Shown here in pieces: positions 16,807 through 24,178 of a stretch of DNA of 64,000 nucleotides. Source of the DNA: Pedobacter indicus (GTDB lineage Bacteria; Bacteroidota; Bacteroidia; Sphingobacteriales; Sphingobacteriaceae); NCBI RefSeq assembly GCF_003449035.1, contig NZ_QRGB01000001.1:2480001-2544000 (forward strand), in the 5' to 3' direction. The position numbers and the translations under genes are program-made. The stretch's first letter is position 1. Each line of letters begins with the position of its first letter. The notes under the pieces were generated by a model, which saw only the letters and a list, made by a program, of their open reading frames with translations, ran no database searches and had not been told where the DNA came from.

Positions 16807-16829
16807 TTAATCTTATCAAGTGATCAATC

Positions 16830-17291
16830 TTAAAACAACTCCTTAATCTTCCCTACCACCCTGTTCAAGTCCTCTTCCGTCAAGTTAGATCCAGACGGAA
16901 TACACAAGCCATTGGCAAACAGTTCTTCCGAAACACCAGAACCGTAGTACGGAGCATCCCTAAACACAGGTTGCATATGCATCGGCTTTCAGAGTGGGCG
17001 GGATTCAATGTTATCCGTTTCAAGATGCAAGCGAATCTTTTCGCGATCTGTACCACTCGTAGCAGGATCAACCAAGATCGTAGACAACCATCTGTTCGAA
17101 TAGTAACCAGCAGGTTCTTCTAAGAAAGAAATACCTTTCAGATCAGCAAAGGTACCCATCGCCTGACCGTCCAGCGTAGAGCCCAAAGCCTCCGCAGCAT
17201 CTTCAATCACCGGGATATCATAGTAATTCGCAAACTGCATGATCTCATCCATTTTAGTAGGCATCCCATACAGGTGCACCGGGATAATCTT
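16830..17291 (-). pseudogene. DegT/DnrJ/EryC1-family sugar aminotransferase relic
   Basis: Segments match PLP-dependent sugar aminotransferases: IIPVHLYGMPTKMDEIM..YDIPVIEDAAEALGS, then YYSNRWLSTILVD, ESRPL, KPMHMQPVF and a standard C-terminal end LNRVVGKIKELF. The N-terminal third is absent. An internal deletion joins GTFADLKGISF directly to LEEPAGYY, removing the PLP-lysine region (SFNGNK). The Trp expected in ESRPLWKPMHMQ is a TGA stop. Three independent lesions make it a clear pseudogene. Such enzymes supply amino sugars for glycans. Confidence 0.85.
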
Positions 17292-17297
17292 CTATAC

Positions 17298-17495
17298 TCA
17301 ATTCACCAGCTCCTCCTCTTCCGGTTCTTCATTCCAATACCCGCAGGTACAGATAGTAGTATGACGGTTAAAGTATTTATCAAACAGCTCGTATAAATAC
17401 AGCGCCTGATGATAGGCCAGTAAATTCTCCAACGTCAACTCACCGGCCATCTCCAGTTCCATTTCTATCAAATCTAAGCTCGTGATATCTTTCAT
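17298..17495 (-). CDS. Small protein with C-terminal CxCGYW motif (copy 1)
   Basis: 65 residues from the ATG at 17495, which lies one base after the stop of the upstream lipoprotein gene and suggests translational coupling. The second half, AYHQALYLYELFDKYF..HTTICTCGYWNEEPEEEELVN, is closely matched by the gene at 21552-21746 (AYTQAVYFYDLFQRCF..YTDICYCGYWREEPEKEPILN). The CxCG pair could bind a metal or form a disulfide. No signal peptide. I recognise no family. Its repeated presence at the 3' end of DUF6266-containing modules suggests a shared role. Confidence 0.65.
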   Translation of the reverse strand: MKDITSLDLIEMELEMAGELTLENLLAYHQALYLYELFDKYFNRHTTICTCGYWNEEPEEEELVN

Positions 17496-17496
17496 T

Positions 17497-18021
17497 TTAA
17501 TTCCAATTAAATTTTCGTAAAACCAATAAGGTAATCCCAATTGCGCCGATAAACAAGAGTAAGGGCCAAAACCATACTGACTTTCCCTCTCGCGTTTTAT
17601 CCGTCGCCAACGAACGCAAATGCACCTCCTCTTTCACATCCAGCTCTGCGACCGAATCAGCACGGCTCTCCATAGCCAGATCAGAGGAAGCCCGAAGCAA
17701 AGAGGAACCCTCGGACGCCTGGCGATACAACACCCGACCGCCCTGCAGTTCAAACCCCGTCTGCGGATCAAATGCGATCGCCGAATCAGACTCCATTACA
17801 GCCGTCACCACAGACGACCCAGCCGACCATCCATCCAATAACCATCTAGCATTCAGTATCGAACTATCGCTAACCTCCACACGCTCATCAACTACCGACA
17901 ACCTCTCCCCCCGTTCCTTCTCCTTCATTTTCCTCATCGCTCCACAACCACCAAACACGAATATTGCTAATGCTAGTATAGTGCCTAATACTTGTATATT
18001 TCTTCTCATTTTTCTATTCAT
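17497..18021 (-). CDS. Lipoprotein with C-terminal transmembrane helix (spanin-like topology)
   Basis: About 174 residues from the ATG at 18021 (18009 is also possible); longer starts add a charged N-terminus and spoil the signal peptide. It begins MNRKMRRNIQVLGTILALAIFVFGGCG, a lipoprotein signal with a lipobox Cys, followed by a long polar Ser/Asp/Glu-rich region (35-140) and a single C-terminal helix (WFWPLLLFIGAIGITLLVL) with a basic end. A lipid anchor at one end and a membrane helix at the other is the layout of phage unimolecular spanins, which span the periplasm. It lies downstream of the CHAP amidase and a 3-TM protein, matching the order of lysis cassettes. Spanin function is inference. 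Confidence 0.6.
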   Translation of the reverse strand: MNRKMRRNIQVLGTILALAIFVFGGCGAMRKMKEKERGERLSVVDERVEVSDSSILNARWLLDGWSAGSSVVTAVMESDSAIAFDPQTGFELQGGRVLYRQASEGSSLLRASSDLAMESRADSVAELDVKEEVHLRSLATDKTREGKSVWFWPLLLFIGAIGITLLVLRKFNWN

Positions 18022-18199
18022 CTTGAATTTCCATTTTTTCTGTCTTTTCTCCCTGTCTTCCGAGTGTTTATCAGTTTTTGTTATTTGTTTTGCCACCTGT
18101 CTTTCCACCATGTCGGTGCAGTGAATTTAAATTTCAACGCCTTGGCTTTGCGAGGAACCGAAGCAAAACACAGCGGCGAAATAAAATTCACTGCAAATA

Positions 18200-18802
18200 T
18201 CAAAGCCAGGTAGCAACCTGATAAATACTCGAAACCAACCTTCGTTTCCTATACACCCCATCACCCTCCCGGCTGCCCGCTTCATTCGTGTTTCCCTCAA
18301 CCGTGATGACATATTTATCGCCCCATTCATCCACGAAGCCCGCATGCGCAATCCGCTTCACCGAATTAAAGTAAATTCCGAAGACATCCCCTTTTTGTGG
18401 GAGTAACGTAGCCGCAGGTGACTTCCCGATAGGCCGCGACCCACGTCCCCGTTCCCAGATCACGCGTTTCTGTGGGAAGAGCGATGGCGACCAGGCTGTC
18501 CGCGGTTCGGGATAGCCTGCCTGGCCGTAAACCCAGGAGACAAAAGACGCACACCATGCATAGCCCTCACCCAAGTGTGTATAGCGCAGGTATTCCGCTA
18601 CCCGCTCACCATCGTTCCTACCCGTCCGCTCACGCACGCCAACCTCACCGAGGTAAATCTGCTGAAGCCGGTCGCGCGGGGAAGCTTCCACCGATCCAGT
18701 GGCGCCCACGTAAGGAGCCCTTACAGAAACGCCTTCGTCACGCTGATAAACGAATACAAGAGCGCTAAGTAGAACGAAAAATAAATTAATGCTTTTTGCC
18801 AT
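18200..18802 (-). CDS. CHAP-type peptidoglycan amidase/peptidase
   Basis: 200 residues with an N-terminal signal anchor (INLFFVLLSALVFVY) and a CHAP/NlpC-P60-like domain. The nucleophile is Cys84 in GEGYAWCASFVSWVY, His153 is in KRIAHAGFVDEW, and the polar third residue lies in TVEGNTN (Glu169/Asn171). GDVFGIYF precedes the histidine as usual. It cuts peptide cross-links or the amide bond of peptidoglycan in the periplasm or outside the cell. Its start lies 82 bases inside the 3' end of the 3-TM gene, in another frame; this tight overlap is typical of phage lysis genes. It resembles endolysins of the TIGR02594 type. Confidence 0.8.
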   Translation of the reverse strand: MAKSINLFFVLLSALVFVYQRDEGVSVRAPYVGATGSVEASPRDRLQQIYLGEVGVRERTGRNDGERVAEYLRYTHLGEGYAWCASFVSWVYGQAGYPEPRTAWSPSLFPQKRVIWERGRGSRPIGKSPAATLLPQKGDVFGIYFNSVKRIAHAGFVDEWGDKYVITVEGNTNEAGSREGDGVYRKRRLVSSIYQVATWL

Positions 18803-19188
18803 GATAGAAGATGTTTAAATGTTTTTTCCAGAAAATTACGTTGGTATGCATCCAGTACCGGCCATTGCCAGGCAATGAGCCATTCAGTCAGCATCAGAAA
18901 ACTGATCACCGTGATGGCCGACAGCGGCAGCACGGCCAAAATACCTAGGTCGATCGGCGCTGCCGTCACGTCCACCATCCGCAGCACATCCCCCGAAGCG
19001 ATGAAGGTCAGCACCGACACAATCAGCATGATGCCCAATTTATAACGGAGCGCAAAACGGAGGACTCTTTGTGCAGAACGGTAGACGTCTTGTATAGCAC
19101 GGAAGACTCCCTGTGCAGAACGATAAACCGTTTGCCCCAAGCGGTTTAAACCACCGGAAACAGTGTATGTAGATTCATTCGTTATCAT
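18721..19188 (-). CDS. Three-helix membrane protein, holin-like
   Basis: 155 residues. Residues 15-48 form an amphipathic stretch with an internal repeat (TVYRSAQGVFRAIQ then DVYRSAQRVLRFA). Three hydrophobic helices follow at about 50-66 (KLGIMLIVSVLTFIAS), 80-103 (LGILAVLPLSAITVISFLML) and 130-150 (ALIYFSFYLALLYSFI). Three helices in a small protein directly before a peptidoglycan hydrolase fits a class I holin, but no specific holin family is recognised. The last 82 bases overlap the CHAP gene. It may instead be a membrane partner of the amidase. Confidence 0.6.
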   Translation of the reverse strand: MITNESTYTVSGGLNRLGQTVYRSAQGVFRAIQDVYRSAQRVLRFALRYKLGIMLIVSVLTFIASGDVLRMVDVTAAPIDLGILAVLPLSAITVISFLMLTEWLIAWQWPVLDAYQRNFLEKTFKHLLSWQKALIYFSFYLALLYSFISVTKAFL

Positions 19189-19225
19189 TGTTGAAAATTT
19201 TTAAGTGATTAAAAGATTAAGGTTT

Positions 19226-19262
19226 AAAGAAGGGAAGCAGCCTCCCGGCCGCTCCCCTCTTT
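19226..19262 (-). terminator. Terminator hairpin after DUF6266 copy 1
   Basis: A long imperfect stem (about 16 bp with G-T pairs; AAAGAGGGGAGCGGCC pairing with the GGCTGCTTCCCTTCTTT arm on the minus strand) ends in a short T-run. It separates the DUF6266 gene from the lysis-like genes, so read-through or a separate promoter is needed for the latter. Confidence 0.55.
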
Positions 19263-19321
19263 ACTTTCTCCTGTATATACTATGGCGAATGACGGAGAAA
19301 GTACTTCGCTAGAAACCGACT

Positions 19322-19948
19322 CTAGAACTCGATCAACCCTAAATAGGTGCTCTTCGAGCGGCCAGCATTGTTGGCCGAGGTGGCAAATATCCATCCATGG
19401 AAGTCACCTCCGCCCATCTCCTCCGAAGTGATCGAATACAGGCCGTCCGCCCGCGTCGCATCCTGGAATACGAAGAAGTCGTCCGTCACCTCGCTATAAA
19501 GCACCAAGTTCACCACATCCGTAGGGTTCGCACCGTACAGATTACTCGCCGTATTCCAGCTGATATCCATACCGTCCATACCCGTACCCACTACCGCACG
19601 CACAGGCTGCATCCCACCGTTCGAAAGAACCACCTGATCATACGGGATATTGAAATTCGGGTACTCGCCTTCAACCAATCGCATTAGCTGACCGGTGGCC
19701 TTATTAAAGCCCGTCTGTTTAGCCTGCTGATCATCGTTGTAGCCGATATTAATCAGTTCTCGTAAAGGCGACAGAAAATTGATCACTAAGGCAAACTTTT
19801 CCCTATGTGCTATCTGCTTTTCCGTTGCCGGCTTCGATGAAGGTTTCGGCAATGACCGCAAGTAGTCGATCGAACGCCAATTTGCACCTACAACCGTTCC
19901 AACTTTCCCTGAAAACGATCCCAATACTCCTTTAACATAAAGTCCCAT
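19322..19948 (-). CDS. DUF6266 family protein (copy 1)
   Basis: 208 residues. The N-terminus (MGLYVKGVLGSFSGKVGTVVGANWRSIDYLRSLPK) is the hallmark of DUF6266, a Bacteroidota family of unknown function. The rest is beta-rich (VLSNGGMQPVRAVVGT, VVNLVLYSEVTDDFFVFQDATR). There is no signal peptide, and the glycine-rich start resembles an assembly or export segment rather than a leader. It is the first gene of a module that continues with a 3-TM protein, CHAP amidase, lipoprotein and CxCGYW peptide. A divergent relative lies at 22199-22948. Confidence 0.78.
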   Translation of the reverse strand: MGLYVKGVLGSFSGKVGTVVGANWRSIDYLRSLPKPSSKPATEKQIAHREKFALVINFLSPLRELINIGYNDDQQAKQTGFNKATGQLMRLVEGEYPNFNIPYDQVVLSNGGMQPVRAVVGTGMDGMDISWNTASNLYGANPTDVVNLVLYSEVTDDFFVFQDATRADGLYSITSEEMGGGDFHGWIFATSANNAGRSKSTYLGLIEF

Positions 19949-20227
19949 AATTCTAAAATTTAAGTGTTAAACAATAAAATAATTGACCTTGATGCGCTAC
20001 CGGTTTTGCTATCAATTGCTACAAACGTATGGCGCCATAAGCACCCAAAAAAAACTTGATAGACTGTGGTGAACAGAATGTTCAGATTGTATAAAAAGAG
20101 GAGAAATTGATGCCCTGTGAGCACCAAAAATGTAATGGTTGGGGTCTATGTAATAGCGTTGGCTATCTTAAATGGCGGTCGCACTTGCTTGGATAATCCC
20201 ATGGATCAAAATGATTTCATCCGCCAA

Positions 20228-20416
20228 TCAACCCCACAAAAAAAATACAAGCAAGTAAATATAGTCCTTCAATAAAATTTTCAATCGCTTTAGCGCTATG
20301 CCTATTTGATTTTCGACGGTTTTTACAGAAATATTCAGTTCCGCTGCTATTTCCTTATGTGAAAGCTGCTTAAAGCGGCTCATTACGGCCAACCCCCTTC
20401 TGATGGCAAGGAACAC
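20228..20416 (-). pseudogene. C-terminal fragment of an ECF sigma factor
   Basis: The readable part, MSRFKQLSHKEIAAELNISV followed by KTVENQIGIALKRLK, is the region-4 helix-turn-helix of Bacteroidota ECF sigma factors, with their usual hydrophobic tail (DYIYLLVFFLW). The preceding residues FLAIRRGLAV do not continue into region 4 linker or region 2, and no sigma-2 domain is found upstream. Such sigma factors normally have about 180-200 residues. A GTG start at 20416 could give a 62-residue peptide, but it would lack core-polymerase binding. Confidence 0.65.
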
Positions 20417-20466
20417 GAAATGATTATCGAGAAAGTGGAGTATGTGGCTGAGTCCTAAATGCCTCT

Positions 20467-21252
20467 TTACTTCGCCTTTACATAAATATACTCCCTCGTC
20501 TCAACCAAATTATCGGTGCCCCGGTCATAGACTTCAGCTTTAATAGGATAACCCGCTTTGTTGTATGTGTATTTGACCGTCCGATCAATATTAGCAGCTG
20601 TAACAAGGGAGGTAATCCTTTCAGATCGCGGATTATTGGTCGCTCTTCCCGCTATCCATGCAAACTGATGGTGGTTGCTGGTGGCACCCTTTTTATCGTC
20701 AAAGTCACCCCATTCCAACGTAGTCAGCAACTGTCCATCGACCGTGGTCTGAGTATTTGTTAAGAGATTTCCGTTGTCATCAAACGTATAAGTTAATTCA
20801 AGCCCACTATTACCCGTAATCACGGTCTTATTTTTTGTGTAGGTAAACTGACTTAATACAGGATTAAAATCCGGATTACCAGGATCAAATTGTCGTAATG
20901 AGATCGGTTGATTGCCATCGCCATAGGTATATTCATCACGAAGAAAAATATAACCATTCCTATTATAAGTAGTAAGCACCAATTGATATTTTTGATTGTA
21001 TGTATAAAGAATTTCCGTGTCGTTTACACCGTTCTCGTCATAGGGATACATAGCGATTACCCTATTCTCGTCGTTGTAAACGTATTTCGCCGTAAGAACA
21101 TCGTTTAGCCTATACTCTGTTAACAATAGATTATCACCGCTTGCGACCTCGGCATAGCAAGGACTTTGTTCGTCATTCGGATCGCAGAGATCATCATCTT
21201 TCGCACAAGATACTATAGTCAGAACCAATAAGGTGAACCAGGCAGTTTTCAT
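20467..21252 (-). CDS. Secreted lipoprotein with YD/RHS-like repeats
   Basis: About 261 residues from the ATG at 21252, which begins a lipoprotein signal (MKTAWFTLLVLTIVSCAKDDD). The body has repeated short units built around Y-x-Y-(N/D)..G-(N/Y), for example KYVYNDENRVIAMYPYDENG, ILYTYNQKYQLVLTTYNRNG, EYTYGDGNQPISLRQFD, LTYTFDDNGNLLTNTQT and VKYTYNKAGYPIKAEVYDRG. This is the pattern of RHS/YD-type beta-sheet wraps seen in many Bacteroidota surface lipoproteins. No toxin or enzymatic domain follows. A strong 16-bp palindrome lies about 70 bases upstream. Likely surface-exposed; function unknown. Confidence 0.78.
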   Translation of the reverse strand: MKTAWFTLLVLTIVSCAKDDDLCDPNDEQSPCYAEVASGDNLLLTEYRLNDVLTAKYVYNDENRVIAMYPYDENGVNDTEILYTYNQKYQLVLTTYNRNGYIFLRDEYTYGDGNQPISLRQFDPGNPDFNPVLSQFTYTKNKTVITGNSGLELTYTFDDNGNLLTNTQTTVDGQLLTTLEWGDFDDKKGATSNHHQFAWIAGRATNNPRSERITSLVTAANIDRTVKYTYNKAGYPIKAEVYDRGTDNLVETREYIYVKAK

Positions 21253-21323
21253 TTGGATAGCTTTCATTTTTTTTAAGTTTTATAATTTGCATACAAAACT
21301 AACCAAGCTATACTTCATAGGAT

Positions 21324-21339
21324 ACCCCCTATAGGGGGT
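21324..21339. promoter_or_regulatory. Perfect 16-bp palindrome upstream of the YD-repeat lipoprotein
   Basis: ACCCCCTATAGGGGGT is fully self-complementary with no loop, so it is more likely a binding site for a dimeric regulator than an RNA hairpin. It is 72 bases upstream of the ATG at 21252. Confidence 0.5.
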
Positions 21340-21517
21340 TTTGTAGATACCACCTTTATAACACAGAATTCGCAATGGGGAAAAGTCTCAACGAAAGAGA
21401 TCGCACTATACAGGAACTACACACTGCGATCCGTCGAAAACCGAAAATATCGGATCAGAAAAAAACTCACGTTAGGAAGTGAGGTTGATTTCGTTGTGTG
21501 GATTGCAGGTATCAACT

Positions 21518-21549
21518 AAAAAATAAGGCCCTCCTTTCGGAAGGCCTTG
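21518..21549 (-). terminator. Intrinsic terminator after CxCGYW copy 2
   Basis: On the minus strand AAGGCCTTCCGAAAGGAGGGCC-type pairing (AAGGCC.TCC with GGA.GGCCTT, one mismatch) is followed by TTATTTTTT. It starts right after the stop at 21552. Confidence 0.7.
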
Positions 21550-21551
21550 TT

Positions 21552-21746
21552 CTAATTCAAAATTGGCTCCTTTTCGGGTTCCTCCCGCCAGTAGCCACAA
21601 TAGCAGATGTCCGTGTAATGCTCGAAACACCGTTGAAAAAGATCGTAGAAATATACCGCTTGTGTGTAAGCGATCGCCTCTTCCAACTCCGCTCGCGCCT
21701 CGGTTACCGCTTTGTTTTTCTTTTCTGTTTTAGTATCCTGTATCAT
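21552..21746 (-). CDS. Small protein with C-terminal CxCGYW motif (copy 2)
   Basis: 64 residues. A lysine- and glutamate-rich start (MIQDTKTEKKNKAVTEARAE) leads into the conserved AYTQAVYFYDLFQRCF..YTDICYCGYWREEPEKEPILN, which matches copy 1 at 17298-17495 at most positions. It is followed at once by a strong terminator and preceded 25 bases upstream by the excisionase-like gene, with DUF6266 copy 2 further upstream. No family recognised. The paired cysteines suggest metal binding or a redox-active turn. Confidence 0.65.
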   Translation of the reverse strand: MIQDTKTEKKNKAVTEARAELEEAIAYTQAVYFYDLFQRCFEHYTDICYCGYWREEPEKEPILN

Positions 21747-21771
21747 ATCATCCGGTTAATTTTACAGACAA

Positions 21772-22077
21772 TTATTCAAACGTTTTTCTATTTTTATTAA
21801 ACAACTCCAACAACTCATCCTCGTGAATGTAAAGCTGCCGGCCGACCACCGTGGATGAGATATTGCCAGCCCGGATGTACCGGTAAACCGTATTCCGGTG
21901 GAGGTCCAGCAACTCACAAACCTCTTCGATCGTCAGGTAGCGCCTCAGCCTTGCGCCCTTTACATTTGCTTTCTGCTGCTTCAGCAAATCTCTTAATGTG
22001 GCCTCAACGCTCTTCACTTGCTTTTGTAAATCTTTCAGCATATTGGAAAAGCCAATTAAATTAAAGTCATCTTTCAT
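21772..22077 (-). CDS. Excisionase/MerR-like helix-turn-helix protein
   Basis: 101 residues. An N-terminal coiled coil (MLKDLQKQVKSVEATLRDLLKQQ) precedes a helix-turn-helix of the excisionase/DNA-binding-domain family: RRYLTIEEVCELLDLHRNTV, then YRYIRAGNISSTVVGRQLYIHEDELLELF. Proteins like this bind DNA in mobile elements or act as small regulators in Bacteroidota. It sits between DUF6266 copy 2 and the CxCGYW peptide, all minus strand, so it probably regulates this module. No integrase is present nearby. Confidence 0.82.
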   Translation of the reverse strand: MKDDFNLIGFSNMLKDLQKQVKSVEATLRDLLKQQKANVKGARLRRYLTIEEVCELLDLHRNTVYRYIRAGNISSTVVGRQLYIHEDELLELFNKNRKTFE

Positions 22078-22198
22078 AAGATCATATACTTAAGTTTGAA
22101 AAAAATAATAATTACTTTCGGGCCCGTTTACTTCTTCAAAGCTATTTCAACGCCCAAATTTAAACAAGGGTCACTTTTCGGGTCACCGCATTAAACGG

Positions 22199-22948
22199 CT
22201 ATTCCCTCGCCCAAACCCCCATGATCACGCTAGGGTTGAAATTTTTGTTGTTCAGATAAGCCATTGATTCATGATGAGCGTAGGTCCGGATATTAAAAAC
22301 GGCCAACAGCAAACCATCTTCCAGGAGTTTACCAGCGTTATCGACCAGCGGCGGTGTCAAGACAAACGAAGAGCTCCTGTCGTATAAACCAAGATTGTAA
22401 CGTTCCGACTCCCAATGATAAATGGGCACAGCGCTTTCCGACTCGAAATCATAATGAAAAATAGCGACCGCATTCTGCATCGACACCACCCCTTGTGGCA
22501 TCCGATAGTGATTTGAGGAAAAAAAGCGCAGTTCAAAATGTGGGATAAAGATACTGCACGTACCATCCTCAATAGTCATTGTGGGATCACTGCCTAACAT
22601 GTGCCGCGGCCGGATCTTCTTGGTCATCGGCAGGTCGCTGCTTTCACCAATTTTTTTCCATTCAAAAGTCTTTTCGTCGATCATAAACGACGAATGCCGT
22701 GTAACAAAGAAGCTCGTCAGCTTATTGTACAGATCCGATGACACCAAATTAAGGTTAAACTCCTTTAACTGCCGGTAGAATCTGCTCGATATTTTGATCG
22801 CCAACGCAAATTTCCCATGCTGCTCTTGTGGTTCAAAATTCTCCTTGTTTCGGCGCGGTAAAGACGTTACCACCGATTTACCGTCTACCACCTTGTAGAC
22901 CACATTTCCTACCCTTCCACGGATGAATCCGTTTTTAATAATAGCCAT
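22199..22948 (-). CDS. DUF6266 family protein (copy 2)
   Basis: 249 residues. The start MAIIKNGFIRGRVGNVVYKVVDGKSVVTSLPRR follows the DUF6266 N-terminal pattern (glycine-rich G.GKVGxVV..., then SLP) with changes, and the next block (EQHGKFALAIKISSRFYRQLKEFN) corresponds to HREKFALVINFLSPLRELIN of copy 1. The remainder is beta-rich and diverges strongly. No signal peptide. It heads the second module (DUF6266, HTH, CxCGYW). Function unknown. Confidence 0.7.
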   Translation of the reverse strand: MAIIKNGFIRGRVGNVVYKVVDGKSVVTSLPRRNKENFEPQEQHGKFALAIKISSRFYRQLKEFNLNLVSSDLYNKLTSFFVTRHSSFMIDEKTFEWKKIGESSDLPMTKKIRPRHMLGSDPTMTIEDGTCSIFIPHFELRFFSSNHYRMPQGVVSMQNAVAIFHYDFESESAVPIYHWESERYNLGLYDRSSSFVLTPPLVDNAGKLLEDGLLLAVFNIRTYAHHESMAYLNNKNFNPSVIMGVWARE

Positions 22949-23274
22949 GTTTTTAAAGATTTAAGTGTTTAACAATGGCCCAATATGCCCCTGTACAATC
23001 ATGTTTCAAAAAAATGGTGGACTATGGTGGATTGTTGTATGGGAAAGTTGCAAAACTCGCTATAAAACCCGTTCGAGAAACCCTCTTGCTCCGCCGCTTG
23101 TTTGCAGTGCCTCGACTCAGCCCAACCCTGTGAATTGGAGAGTCAACACCGAGAGAACAAGCTGTTCACACTGGCAGTCGCTCGCACAAGGTCACAGCGC
23201 GACCTCCCAAAGAAACTTAATTATGTATATTTGTTATAATTGCTGATACCTAAAACTAAGAAAACCATTTATCT
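22949..23274 (+). other. Intergenic region with a divergent promoter
   Basis: This 326-base gap separates the minus-strand DUF6266 gene from the plus-strand gene at 23275. TATATTTG at 23226-23233 is a perfect TAnnTTTG element, 41 bases before the ATG; no clear -33 TTG is seen. The middle (23050-23210) is more GC-rich than its surroundings and holds no convincing ORF or repeat. Confidence 0.45.
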
Positions 23275-24084
23275 ATGCCTAACACCCCAAACGGACGTGG
23301 CAACTACCAGTTAGTAGCGCCCACGACTACAGACCTGTACAACCCCCATACCCTATTAAACCGATTAAAAAACGCCGGTATTGACGACCGTCTGCTCCAC
23401 ATCCTTCAAGCATTCCTATCAGAAAAAGCAAAGTCAACCGACCCGGGCGATCGTAAATACCTGATCGATCTGTTAACTGAGATCCATATCCTCTTACGTG
23501 AATATTCCAGTACCGATCTGAAAATCATGCTAATGCAGCGATTGATCATCTTCGGCGTCAACCATCCAAAACTCACCACCTATTATTACGACGCCTTCGT
23601 TAGTTCAAAAGAAAAAACAGAGCCCAAAAACCTTAAAAAATTGATTTCCCGATTAATACAGAAGACAGAAGTCACCGAATTGTACCCGCTTGCCTATCAA
23701 GAATTTCCCTCTTTAAAAGAATCGTTGCAAACGCAACTCGATGCCTGGATCAAAACGGTTGAAAAAGAAGAGTACGGATTCCATACCGTCGCTAAAAACA
23801 ACCAGGGGCCGATCGTCAAACTTAATGTTCCGGCGGGTGTCTTCATGAACATCTACCGCGCAATGGAAGAAACCGGTTTGATTGAGACTACCGTTAGCCA
23901 CAAGCAATTGTATAGTTTTTTAAGCCAGGTCTTTATTTCAAATAAATTCCGGAAAATACAAGCCGAAACCCTGCGGAACGGCTTTGTTTATGACAATCCC
24001 AAAGAAATTGAGAAAGCAAGGTGCTACCTTATCAAAATGCAGGAAAGCTTAGAAGAAATGCAGGATATGGTGCTGAGGAAGTAG
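23275..24084 (+). CDS. Conserved-looking protein of unknown function
   Basis: 269 residues without signal peptide or membrane segment. It is mostly helical: a first bundle (TLLNRLKNAGIDDRLLHILQ.., LLTEIHILLREYSSTDLKIMLMQRL), a middle part (LKKLISRLIQKTEVTELYPLAYQEF), and a C-terminal segment (VSHKQLYSFLSQVFISNKFR, then KIQAETLRNGFVYDNPKEIE) resembling a small helix-turn-helix followed by a helical tail. That end recalls regulatory proteins of Bacteroidota mobile elements, but the match is too weak to name a family. It is divergent from the DUF6266 module and about 90 bases upstream of a Crp/Fnr regulator. Confidence 0.65.
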   Translation: MPNTPNGRGNYQLVAPTTTDLYNPHTLLNRLKNAGIDDRLLHILQAFLSEKAKSTDPGDRKYLIDLLTEIHILLREYSSTDLKIMLMQRLIIFGVNHPKLTTYYYDAFVSSKEKTEPKNLKKLISRLIQKTEVTELYPLAYQEFPSLKESLQTQLDAWIKTVEKEEYGFHTVAKNNQGPIVKLNVPAGVFMNIYRAMEETGLIETTVSHKQLYSFLSQVFISNKFRKIQAETLRNGFVYDNPKEIEKARCYLIKMQESLEEMQDMVLRK

Positions 24085-24178
24085 ATTGCTAACATTCGCT
24101 ATATTAGTCATTTTAGACGATTACACATCGAAATTTTATAATTATACTACTGGTTACACTAAAACTTAGAGGTAAAGT

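Noticed and set aside
18472-18768. Plus-strand basic ORF opposite the CHAP gene
   Set aside because: Composition is that of a shadow frame in a GC-richer gene; the CHAP motifs on the other strand are clear.
17298-22948. A prophage
   Set aside because: No capsid, tail, terminase, portal or integrase genes are seen; only lysis-like genes occur, so a domesticated module is the better reading.
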